From contig NZ_LPZN01000071.1 in assembly GCF_001646655.1 (NCBI RefSeq), forward strand, positions 1 to 42,810: a DNA stretch of 42,810 nt. The letters are read 5' to 3'. The position numbers and the translations under genes were made by a program. Positions 34,568-41,603 of this stretch are shown in pieces. Source of the stretch: Rhodococcus gordoniae. GTDB lineage: Bacteria > Actinomycetota > Actinomycetes > Mycobacteriales > Mycobacteriaceae. How positions within the stretch are numbered: the first letter of the stretch is position 1; the number at the start of each line of letters is the position of its first letter. The notes under the pieces are model-generated. The model was given only the letters and a program-made list of their open reading frames with translations, did no database searches and was not told the origin of the DNA.

Positions 34568-34645
34568 ATGGGACATCGACCACGGCTCGACGGCACCCGT
34601 TACGAGGACTCGACCTTGCACACCGGAAGCTCGAGTGAGCCATGA
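34568..34645 (+). CDS. 25-codon leader ORF overlapping the hydrolase-like gene
   Basis: ATG 34568 is preceded by GAAGGAG at good distance and the frame ends in a TGA that overlaps the next gene's ATG (ATGA). The peptide begins MGHRPRLDGTRYEDS and is hydrophilic, with no membrane or signal character. Its role is probably translational coupling of the downstream gene, which has no good ribosome-binding site of its own. It could also be the relic of a longer upstream gene. Confidence 0.5.
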   Translation: MGHRPRLDGTRYEDSTLHTGSSSEP

Positions 34646-35487
34646 CCACCATCAGCGCCAACGGGGTCGACCTCGGCGTCGAGTTCTTCGGCGACGATGA
34701 CGCACCACTCGTCCTGCTCGTCGGCGGCACGACGATGCTCTCGTGGCCCGACGAACTGTGCACACGGCTCGCCGCGGGTGGGCGTCGTGTCGTGCGATAC
34801 GACCTGCGGGATTGTGGGGAGTCGACGACGAAGGACCCGGACGCGCCCGGCTACACCCTGCGCGACCTCGCCGACGATGCGGCAGCCCTCGTCGACGCGC
34901 TCGATGGCAGGCCGGCGCATCTCGCGGGCATCGGTGTCGGCGGGATGGTGGCCCAGGTCGCTGCGCTCGACCATCCAGCCGCGTTCCGGGCCCTGACTCT
35001 GGTCGGGACGCGTCCGGTCGCACCGGGCCCGTGCGATCCCGACCTTCCCGATCACGGCGCGGCGACGATGAAGCGCATGTTCGCGCTCCCGATGCCCGAC
35101 TGGGCCGATCGCACGGCCGTGGCGGAATTCGCGGCCGCTCGCGCCGCGGTCCTCGGGGACGATCCCGACGCCGCGTGCGTGGTTGCCGAGCGCATCTGGG
35201 ACCGCACACCGAACGACGAGCCGTCGGTCCAGTCCGCGAATCAGCTCGGAATGGTCTTCGCCAGACTCGATTGCACGCCCCGCTGGCGGGAACGCTTGCG
35301 CCAGATCGACGTCCCGACCCTCGTCGTGCACGGCCGCCGGGATCCGTTCTTCCCCGTCGGCAACGGAGAAGCCATCGCACGCGAGATCCCGAGAGCGCGG
35401 TTGCTCGTCCTGGACGATGCCGGCACCGCGGTCCCTGTTGCGGTGGTCGACGAGATCGCCGAGGCGATGCTCACGTTGGACCGGTAG
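34642..35487 (+). CDS. Alpha/beta-hydrolase-fold protein lacking the catalytic Ser and His
   Basis: 281 aa, close in layout to RdmC-type methylesterases (RYDLRDCGESTTKDP at 52-66, LALDHPAAFRALTLVG region at about 107-122). The nucleophile elbow, normally G-x-S-x-G-G, reads G96-I-G98-V-G-G, so the serine is Gly. The acid Asp234 is kept (HGRRDPFFP), but the position of the catalytic His (family GMGHDLP) reads DAGTAVP. With two of three triad residues gone it cannot be a normal serine hydrolase. The frame is otherwise intact with clean codon use, so a binding or regulatory role is likely. Coupled to a leader ORF. Confidence 0.85.
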   Translation: MTTISANGVDLGVEFFGDDDAPLVLLVGGTTMLSWPDELCTRLAAGGRRVVRYDLRDCGESTTKDPDAPGYTLRDLADDAAALVDALDGRPAHLAGIGVGGMVAQVAALDHPAAFRALTLVGTRPVAPGPCDPDLPDHGAATMKRMFALPMPDWADRTAVAEFAAARAAVLGDDPDAACVVAERIWDRTPNDEPSVQSANQLGMVFARLDCTPRWRERLRQIDVPTLVVHGRRDPFFPVGNGEAIAREIPRARLLVLDDAGTAVPVAVVDEIAEAMLTLDR

Positions 35488-35491
35488 TTGC

Positions 35492-35893
35492 TCACGCCGA
35501 CCAGGATCGCCAGCGCAGCCTGTCGATGGTGATGGCCGGTCCCGGTGGTCGTTTCGCCTGGTACTGCGGGTATTTGCGGACGAGCGCGTCGATGCCCGCA
35601 GTTCCCTCGGCAGTGTCGGCGTCGTGGACCGTGGCGATGCCGTCGATGCGGACCCACCACAGCTGCGACCAGTCGTCGCTGTAGTGGTCGACGAGCACGC
35701 ACACCCGCGGGTTCTCGGCGATGTCGGCGAGTCGACGCAGGCGCCGGGTGGATTTCGGCTTGTCGTCGACACAGGTGTGGATCACGTCGCCGTCGAGGGC
35801 GAACACGATGGGGACGAGGTGTGGCTCGCCGGACCCGTCGGCGGTGGCGAGGCGGGCCACTCGGGCATCGGCGACACTGCGACGGACGTCCAT
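35492..35893 (-). CDS. PPOX-class F420-dependent oxidoreductase family protein
   Basis: 133 aa split-barrel protein. VADARVARLATADGSGEPHL and VPIVFALDGDVIHTCVDDKP at the N-terminus, then NPRVCVLVDHYSDDWSQLWW, match the small actinobacterial pyridoxamine-5'-phosphate-oxidase-like group that binds F420 or FMN (TIGR03668 type). ATG 35893 chosen; GTG 35902 is an alternative. Ends 4 bp from the convergent hydrolase-like gene, and starts 22 bp after the ligase stop on the same strand, so it may be its co-transcribed partner. Confidence 0.85.
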   Translation of the reverse strand: MDVRRSVADARVARLATADGSGEPHLVPIVFALDGDVIHTCVDDKPKSTRRLRRLADIAENPRVCVLVDHYSDDWSQLWWVRIDGIATVHDADTAEGTAGIDALVRKYPQYQAKRPPGPAITIDRLRWRSWSA

Positions 35894-35915
35894 GCGCCTC
35901 ACGGTAACCGGACGG

Positions 35916-36884
35916 TCAGTGTCGGCCCGGGAGATCGACCTCCGGCACCGTCTTGTCGGTGCGTAGTCCTCGCCAGCTCGGATGCCGGAGGCTTCCGCCC
36001 GCGTACTCCCGGTACTCGACCTCTCCGACGAGGATGGGCTCCACCCAGTGGGCGCCGTGGGTCTCCCGTGCCGGCGGAGCGACCGCCAGTGGGGTGGTGG
36101 GCCGCTCCAGCGGACGCAACTGCGATCGCAGCTCGCGGCGGGTCGCGGTGGTGAATCCCGTCCCGACCCGGCCGATGAACACCAACCGTTCCTCGTCGTC
36201 GTGCGCTCCGAGGAGTAGCGAACCGATGCCGCCGGCAGCCTTGCCGGATCCGGGGAGCCACCCGACGACGACCACCTCGGTGTTCCGACGCAGCGGCGTC
36301 TTGATCCAGCCGTCGCTACGGGTCCCGGGTAGATACGGTGCGTCCGGGTCCTTGGCGACGATCCCTTCGAGGCCGTGTTCGCGCGCGACCGTGAGCATGG
36401 TCGGTGCGTCGACATCGGTCCAGTAGGGCGACAGCTGAACCCGAGGTCCGGGGACGATCAGGTCCTCGAGGACGGCCCGGCGCTCCAGATAGGACAGCTC
36501 CGTCGTGGATTCTCCGTCGAGAGCGAGGACGTCGAACAGGTAGATCAGGACCGGTAGCTCGGCACGTAGCTCTTCGGTGGGGCGGTGGACGTGCATCCGG
36601 CGCTGCAACCGGGCGAAGGACGGCCGACCCTCGGAATCGAGCGTGACGATCTCGCCGTCGACGATGCAGTCCCGGCCGTCCGTCGCAGTGGTGAGCGGGT
36701 GGGGGAGCTCGGGGAAGCTCCGGGTGATGTCGTTGCCGGTGCGGCTGGTCAGCCGGCACTGTCCGTCGGTCACCGTGGCGAGGGTGCGCTGGCCGTCCCA
36801 TTTCATCTCGAACGCCCAATTCCCGGTCGGCGGCGGACCGAGGGTCGCCAGCATCGGGGACAGTTCCGTCGTCGTGGAGGGCAT
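35916..36884 (-). CDS. ATP-dependent DNA ligase, LigD ligase-domain type
   Basis: 322 aa: adenylation domain plus OB-fold, without the polymerase or nuclease domains of full LigD. Nucleophile Lys28 in FEMKWDGQR, motif III LIYLFDVLALDG, motif IV EGIVAK (173-178), motif V GWIKTPLR (192-199), C-terminal RVGTGFTTATRRELRSQL. Such stand-alone enzymes (LigC-like) act in non-homologous end joining or base-excision repair. The frame is open to 37385 antisense to the next gene, but ATG 36884 begins the conserved fold. No Ku or polymerase gene is in the window. Confidence 0.9.
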   Translation of the reverse strand: MPSTTTELSPMLATLGPPPTGNWAFEMKWDGQRTLATVTDGQCRLTSRTGNDITRSFPELPHPLTTATDGRDCIVDGEIVTLDSEGRPSFARLQRRMHVHRPTEELRAELPVLIYLFDVLALDGESTTELSYLERRAVLEDLIVPGPRVQLSPYWTDVDAPTMLTVAREHGLEGIVAKDPDAPYLPGTRSDGWIKTPLRRNTEVVVVGWLPGSGKAAGGIGSLLLGAHDDEERLVFIGRVGTGFTTATRRELRSQLRPLERPTTPLAVAPPARETHGAHWVEPILVGEVEYREYAGGSLRHPSWRGLRTDKTVPEVDLPGRH

Positions 36885-36989
36885 GTCCCGAGTCTGCGGT
36901 ACGGGGGCGGGACGGGACCGGTGAATGCGCGGTCTCCTCGCGGCGGTGCGTCCTTCGCGCCCCGACCCGGGCCGTGCGAGGCTGACGTC

Positions 36990-37925
36990 ATGAGGCGTGC
37001 TGCGACACAGAACATGACTCTCGTCGCCGGGGGCACGTTCTGGATGGGGTCGGAGGATTTCTATCCGGAGGAGCGACCGGTCCACCAGGTGACGGTCGAC
37101 GGGTTCTGGATGGACACGCACCCGGTGACCGTCGCCGAGTTCCGGCGCTTCGTGAAGGACACCGGACACGTCACCACCGCGGAGGTCGCGCCGGACCCGG
37201 CCGATTATCCCGGCGCCGATCCGTCCCTGCTCGTGCCCGGCTCGCTCGTGTTCACTCCTCCTCCGGGGCCGGTACCGCTCGACGACTACACGAGGTGGTG
37301 GTCGTTCGTCCCGGGTGCGGACTGGCGTCATCCCGAAGGCCCGGGGAGCACCGTCGGCGGGCGGGAACGCCATCCCGTCACCCACGTCTCGTGGTTCGAT
37401 GCCCGCGCCTACGCAGAGTGGGCCGGCAAGGAACTGCCGACCGAGGCCGAATGGGAGTTCGCCGCCCGCGGCGGACTCGACCGCAAGGCCTTCACATGGC
37501 GCGACGAGCGCGAACCGAAGGGCCGGCCCGGCGGGAACGTCTGGCAGGGCGAATTCCCGTGGCAGAACCTCGAAACGGACGGATTCGCCGGAACCTCACC
37601 TGTCGGACACTTCCGGCCGAACGGATACGGCCTCCACGACATGGCGGGCAACGCGTGGGAGTGGACCGCCGACTACTTCACCGCGAACCATGCTTCGAGC
37701 GGCAGGAACGTCGCGCCGGCCTCATCGTGGTGCATCCCGACGAATCCCCGCGTCGACGAGGCCGAACACGATCCGCGCGAAGCGTATCCGCGCCGCGTCA
37801 TCAAGGGCGGCTCGCACCTGTGCGCCCCGAACTACTGTCTGCGGTACCGACCCGCGGCCCGCCAGGGTGACACCGAGGAGACCGCGACGTGCCATATCGG
37901 ATTCGGCTGCGTCATTCACCCGTGA
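36990..37925 (+). CDS. Formylglycine-generating enzyme family (SUMF1/FGE)
   Basis: 311 aa. Copper-dependent oxidase that turns a sulfatase cysteine into formylglycine. Opening block MTLVAGGTFWMGSEDFYPEE, then VTHVSWFDARAYAEWAGKEL, PTEAEWEFAARGGLDRK, GYGLHDMAGNAWEWTADYF, and crucially Cys278 and Cys283 in GGSHLCAPNYCLRYRPAARQ, the pair that binds copper and does the chemistry in aerobic FGE. EgtB-like or other non-FGE relatives lack this pair, so a real FGE is likely. ATG 36990. No sulfatase is seen in the window. Divergent from the ligase gene. Confidence 0.92.
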   Translation: MRRAATQNMTLVAGGTFWMGSEDFYPEERPVHQVTVDGFWMDTHPVTVAEFRRFVKDTGHVTTAEVAPDPADYPGADPSLLVPGSLVFTPPPGPVPLDDYTRWWSFVPGADWRHPEGPGSTVGGRERHPVTHVSWFDARAYAEWAGKELPTEAEWEFAARGGLDRKAFTWRDEREPKGRPGGNVWQGEFPWQNLETDGFAGTSPVGHFRPNGYGLHDMAGNAWEWTADYFTANHASSGRNVAPASSWCIPTNPRVDEAEHDPREAYPRRVIKGGSHLCAPNYCLRYRPAARQGDTEETATCHIGFGCVIHP

Positions 37926-38014
37926 GACGACAGGTTTCACCCTGGTCAGGGGTGTATGCCGCCCGATACCGGTGGTGTACTGGGAACGGATGGGGGTGAA
38001 AAGAGGCATCCACC

Positions 38015-38083
38015 ATGAGCCAGGATCTGCGTCCGGATCCGATCCCGGGCGGAGAAACCGGAGTGGTGAGGTCTGTCAGTTGA
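38015..38083 (+). CDS. Possible 22-codon small ORF
   Basis: ATG 38015 has AAGAGG about 9 nt upstream; the peptide begins MSQDLRPDPIPGGETG and is polar. It overlaps the 3' end of the aldo/keto reductase on the other strand by 8 bp and sits alone in the 150-bp convergent gap. There is no family support. Confidence 0.2.
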   Translation: MSQDLRPDPIPGGETGVVRSVS

Positions 38084-38906
38084 ACTGGTCCGGATGGGGT
38101 CCGGTGCGCAGATCGCGATCGGTGTTGGTGATGGTGGACATGTCCTCGTCGGTCAGCTCGAAGTCGAAGACCTCGAAGTTCTCCCGGATCCGGGACGGCG
38201 TGACCGACTTCGGGATGACGACGTTGCCGAGCTGCAGATGCCAGCGCAGCACCACCTGGGCCGGCGACTTGCCGGTGCGCCCGGCGATCGACGTGATCGC
38301 CTCGTCGTCCAGCACGGCGCCCTGGGCGAGCGGGCTCCACGCCTCGGTGGCGATGCCGTGCTCGGCGTGGAAGGCGCGCAGCTCGCTCTGCTGCAGACCG
38401 GGGTGCAGTTCGATCTGGTTGATCGTCGGGACGAGCGAGCTGCCGTCCAGCAGGCGCTGGAGGTGGGCCGGCTGGAAGTTCGACACGCCCGCAGCGCGAA
38501 GGCGTCCTTCCTCGACGAGGCGTTCGAGGGCACGCCAGGTGTCGGTGTAGACATCGCGGGCCGGGGTCGGCCAGTGGATCAGGTAGAGATCGAGACGATC
38601 GAGGCCGAGCGCGGTGAGGCTGGTGTCGAAGGCGCGGAGGGTGGCGTCGTAACCCTGATCGGAGTTCCACACCTTCGTCGTGATGAACAGCTCGTCGCGG
38701 GACAGTCCGGAATCCGCCAGCGCGCGGCCGACGCCGGCTTCGTTGCCGTAGATCGCGGCGGTGTCGATGTGGCGGTAGCCGGTCTCGAGTGCGGCGCTGA
38801 CGGCCGCGGTGGTCTCGTCCTCGGGGATCTGGAAGACGCCGAAGCCGAGCTGGGGGATCTCGACGCCGTTGTTCAGGGTGACGGTGGGGATCGTGGACGA
38901 TGTCAC
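38076..38906 (-). CDS. Aldo/keto reductase (AKR5-like)
   Basis: 276 aa NADPH-dependent carbonyl reductase. Catalytic tetrad Asp48, Tyr53, Lys78 and His111 (HIDTAAIYGNE, TTKVWNSDQG, LYLIHWPTP), and NADPH-binding IPKSVTPSRIRENFEVFDF near the C-terminus. GTG 38906 has AAGGAG about 10 nt upstream. It follows the MFS exporter by 39 bp on the same strand and probably shares its MarR-controlled promoter; reduction plus export suggests detoxification of a reactive compound, which is inference. Confidence 0.95.
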   Translation of the reverse strand: MTSSTIPTVTLNNGVEIPQLGFGVFQIPEDETTAAVSAALETGYRHIDTAAIYGNEAGVGRALADSGLSRDELFITTKVWNSDQGYDATLRAFDTSLTALGLDRLDLYLIHWPTPARDVYTDTWRALERLVEEGRLRAAGVSNFQPAHLQRLLDGSSLVPTINQIELHPGLQQSELRAFHAEHGIATEAWSPLAQGAVLDDEAITSIAGRTGKSPAQVVLRWHLQLGNVVIPKSVTPSRIRENFEVFDFELTDEDMSTITNTDRDLRTGPHPDQFN

Positions 38907-38945
38907 GAGATGGTGCTCCTTCGGGGGTGTTCGCGTAGTTCGGGA

Positions 38946-40172
38946 TCAGAGTCGGACGGGGTCGACGGCAGCACGGGAGGTGCTGTGGAGGTCGGGTTCT
39001 GTGGATGTGTGAGTTGCGTTGGTGTGGTCGTCCTTTCGCTGTAGTCGGTGGGACAGGACCGCCGGGACCAGAGCGGACGCGGCCAGGACGGCCCCGACGG
39101 CGTTGGGTGCCGTGTACCCGAATCCGGCGGATATCACCGTGCCGCCGAGCCAGGCGGCCAGGGCGTTGCCGAGATTGAAGGCACCGATGTTGGCGGCGGA
39201 AGCCAGGGTCGGGGCGCCGTGCGCATGGTCGAGGACGTGCTTCTGCAGGGGCGGCACGGTCGCGAAACCGAGGGCGCCGATCAGGAAGACCGCCGCGACG
39301 GACACGGTCTTGTCGGAGGACAGGAAGGTGAACAGTCCGAGCACCATGGCCAGGCCGGCCAGGGCGGTGTAGAGCATCGGCATGAGATTGCGGTCGGCGA
39401 AATGTCCGCCGACGAGGTTGCCGACCACCATGCCGGTTCCGAACACGGCCATCAGCCAGGGGACGGAGGACTCGGCGAAACCGCTGACATCGGTCAGGAT
39501 CGGTGCGATGTAGGTGATCGCGGCGAACACGCCACCGAAGCCGAGGACCGTCATGGTCATGGCCAGTACGACTTGGACGTTCTTGAACGCGGCGATCTCG
39601 TGGCGCAGCCGCACGCCTGCGGGTCGGGGGACGTCGGGAACGAGCTTCGCGACGCCGGCCAGGCCGACGACGCCGAGCGCGGCGACGATCAGAAATGTCG
39701 CGCGCCAGCCCGCGGTGTGGCCGACGAAGGTGCCCAGCGGCACGCCGACGACATTGGCCACCGTCAGTCCGGTGAACATCAGGGAGATGGCAGCCGCCTT
39801 TTTCTGCGGTGCCACCAGTTCGGCGGCGACGACCGAGCCGATGCCGAAGAAGGCCCCGTGGGCGAGGGAGGCGACGACGCGGCCGATCAGCATGACGGCG
39901 AAGGTGGGCGCGAGGGCGGAGACGGCGTTGCCCAGGACGAACAGGCCCATGAGCAGCATCAACATGTTCTTACGGGAGATCCGGGTGCCGAGCGCCGTCA
40001 TGATCGGGGCGCCGATCATGACGCCGAGGGCGTAGCCGGTGACCAGATATCCGGCCGTGGGGATCGACACGCCGAGATCCGATCCGACCTGGGGGAGCAG
40101 CCCCATGATCACGAACTCGGTGGTGCCGATCCCGAAGGCGCCGATGGCCAGGGCCAGCAGAGCGAGTGGCAT
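38946..40172 (-). CDS. MFS transporter, DHA1/AraJ-like efflux family
   Basis: 408 aa, twelve helices. MPLALLALAIGAFGIGTTEF and VIMGLLPQVGSDLGVSIPTA are the standard start of DHA1-type transporters (AraJ/YdhP/NepI group). The loop GTRISRKNMLMLLMG is a degenerate motif A. The C-terminal tail (about 25 residues) is polar. Exporter of drugs or metabolites by family. ATG 40172 with AAGGAT upstream. Divergent from the MarR gene and probably repressed by it. Confidence 0.92.
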   Translation of the reverse strand: MPLALLALAIGAFGIGTTEFVIMGLLPQVGSDLGVSIPTAGYLVTGYALGVMIGAPIMTALGTRISRKNMLMLLMGLFVLGNAVSALAPTFAVMLIGRVVASLAHGAFFGIGSVVAAELVAPQKKAAAISLMFTGLTVANVVGVPLGTFVGHTAGWRATFLIVAALGVVGLAGVAKLVPDVPRPAGVRLRHEIAAFKNVQVVLAMTMTVLGFGGVFAAITYIAPILTDVSGFAESSVPWLMAVFGTGMVVGNLVGGHFADRNLMPMLYTALAGLAMVLGLFTFLSSDKTVSVAAVFLIGALGFATVPPLQKHVLDHAHGAPTLASAANIGAFNLGNALAAWLGGTVISAGFGYTAPNAVGAVLAASALVPAVLSHRLQRKDDHTNATHTSTEPDLHSTSRAAVDPVRL

Positions 40173-40227
40173 GAGAACGATCCTTCGATCGAGAAGAGAC
40201 GCAGACGCGCTTTACTGGCGTAGACAA

Positions 40228-40253
40228 TAATTGCAGGCGCCGACTAATTGCAA
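40228..40253. promoter_or_regulatory. MarR-type operator region between MFS and MarR genes
   Basis: TAATTGCA occurs twice (40228-40235 and 40245-40252), and TTGCA (40231-40235) with TGCAA (40249-40253) forms an inverted repeat. CAAT-A-ATTG overlaps the first copy. These AT-rich repeats in GC-rich DNA, between divergent MFS and MarR genes, are the likely binding site of that MarR protein. Confidence 0.6.
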
Positions 40254-40334
40254 GCGCGGGTATAGTGAGCGTTGCGACAACGTCGGCATGTCGTCGGCGT
40301 CACCTGTTCGTACGAGCCGACCCAGGAGCCGACC

Positions 40335-40790
40335 ATGACCGCCACGGACCCCTCGATGACCGCGCTGGCCAACAGTTGGTCGGCGCTGTCGCTCCTGCAC
40401 GGGCGGATCGAGAACCGGATCGAGAGCGCCCTGCAGTCCGGCCACGGGTTGAGCGTGCGTGAGTACTCGCTGCTGGATGTGCTCAACCGTCAGCACGACG
40501 GGGAGGGCGGGCACCTGCAGATGCGTCAGGTCGCCGATGCTGTGGTTCTCAGTCAGAGCGCGACGACGCGGTTGGTCACGCGGCTCGAGGATCGTGGGTT
40601 GCTCTCGCGCTATCTGTGTCCTACCGATCGTCGCGGCATCTACACCGACGTCACCGACGCCGGTCGGCGCCTGCTCGAAGAGGCCCGGCCCACCCACAAC
40701 ACCGCCTTGCGGGAGGCGCTCGACGAGGCCGCGACCGAACCCGTCCTGGCGCCGCTGGTCGACGCCATCCGGCAGTTGCAAGAGCAGTGA
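40335..40790 (+). CDS. MarR-family transcriptional regulator
   Basis: 151 aa. Winged helix at about 30-105: LSVREYSLLDVLNRQHDG, HLQMRQVADAVVLSQSATTR, LVTRLEDRGLLSRYLCPTDR, GIYTDVTDAGRRLLEEA; flanking helices form the dimer. ATG 40335 has AGGAG 7 nt upstream; an in-frame ATG at 40272 would lengthen it with non-conserved residues. Presumed repressor of the divergent MFS exporter and aldo/keto reductase genes. Confidence 0.93.
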   Translation: MTATDPSMTALANSWSALSLLHGRIENRIESALQSGHGLSVREYSLLDVLNRQHDGEGGHLQMRQVADAVVLSQSATTRLVTRLEDRGLLSRYLCPTDRRGIYTDVTDAGRRLLEEARPTHNTALREALDEAATEPVLAPLVDAIRQLQEQ

Positions 40791-40806
40791 TCGAACATCC
40801 GAAAAG

Positions 40807-40838
40807 CCCGGCCCGACAGTTTGTCTCGTCGGACCGGG
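40807..40838 (-). terminator. Hairpin terminator between convergent MarR and FadR-type genes
   Basis: Arms CCCGGCCCGAC and GTCGGACCGGG pair with one mismatch around a 10-nt loop. On the minus strand the stem is followed by CTTTTC, so it mainly ends the permease/FadR transcript and may act in both directions. Confidence 0.7.
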
Positions 40839-40866
40839 TCGACCGTGCAGGCGTGCGGGAGCGGAG

Positions 40867-41577
40867 TCAGAACGCGTCGGCGCCGAAACTTCGAGCGTAG
40901 TAACCGCGGATGTGCTCGACGATGCGCTTGCGTGCGAGCGTGGCGTCGCCGGCGCGGACCGCGTCGACGAGACCGCGGTGCTCGTGACGCAGCCGCACGC
41001 AGGTCGCGGGCCAGTCGGTGTGCGGCGCGCCCGCAAGGACGTAGCTCTCGATGGAGTCGCGCAGACCGGCCATCATCGCCGCGACGACGAGGTTGCCGGC
41101 CGCGTCGGCCATCGCGACGTGGAACTGGGCGTCGAGAACCAGGAACTCGGGTGCGGCCAACTCCGGAGCGTCCATCGCGTCCAGGAGTTCCTCGGCCTGG
41201 GTGAGTTCCGGTGCCGGGGTTCGGTTGGCCAGTGTCTGCATCACTTCCGTCTCGAGTACCAGACGTGTGCGGACGATGTCGGAGACCGGGAAGTTCTGCG
41301 CCGCGACCTGCAGGCGCATGAGCATCGACATCCCGCCGGTGGGTCGCGAGACGATCATTGCGCCGGCGTTCGGCCCGGAACCGGTGTGGGTGCTGAGCAG
41401 TCCGAGGGCCTCCATCACGCGCAGTGCCTCACGAACCGAAGACCTGCCGACGCCGAGTTGTGCGGCGAGCGTGCGCTCCGGGGGCAGATGCTGGCCCGGG
41501 CCGAGTTCTCCCGAGACCAGCATCTGCTCCAGGTGGTTCAGCACCTGCTCCCACGCACGACCCTCGGACGACGACAT
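40867..41577 (-). CDS. FadR/GntR-family regulator with FCD domain
   Basis: 236 aa. GntR winged helix at about 5-75 (WEQVLNHLEQMLVSGELGPG, HLPPERTLAAQLGVGRSSVR, EALRVMEALGLL), then an all-helical FCD effector domain with possible metal-binding His in FHVAMADAAGN, LRHEHRGLVDAV and EHIRGYYARS. This is the LldR/PdhR-like architecture that senses hydroxy- or 2-oxo acids. It starts 26 bp after the lactate permease stop, so the pair is probably one operon with feedback by lactate. The frame is open far upstream inside the permease; ATG 41577 begins the conserved part. Confidence 0.92.
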   Translation of the reverse strand: MSSSEGRAWEQVLNHLEQMLVSGELGPGQHLPPERTLAAQLGVGRSSVREALRVMEALGLLSTHTGSGPNAGAMIVSRPTGGMSMLMRLQVAAQNFPVSDIVRTRLVLETEVMQTLANRTPAPELTQAEELLDAMDAPELAAPEFLVLDAQFHVAMADAAGNLVVAAMMAGLRDSIESYVLAGAPHTDWPATCVRLRHEHRGLVDAVRAGDATLARKRIVEHIRGYYARSFGADAF

Positions 41578-41603
41578 GACTTCAGAGCCTAGTCGATTCC
41601 GGA

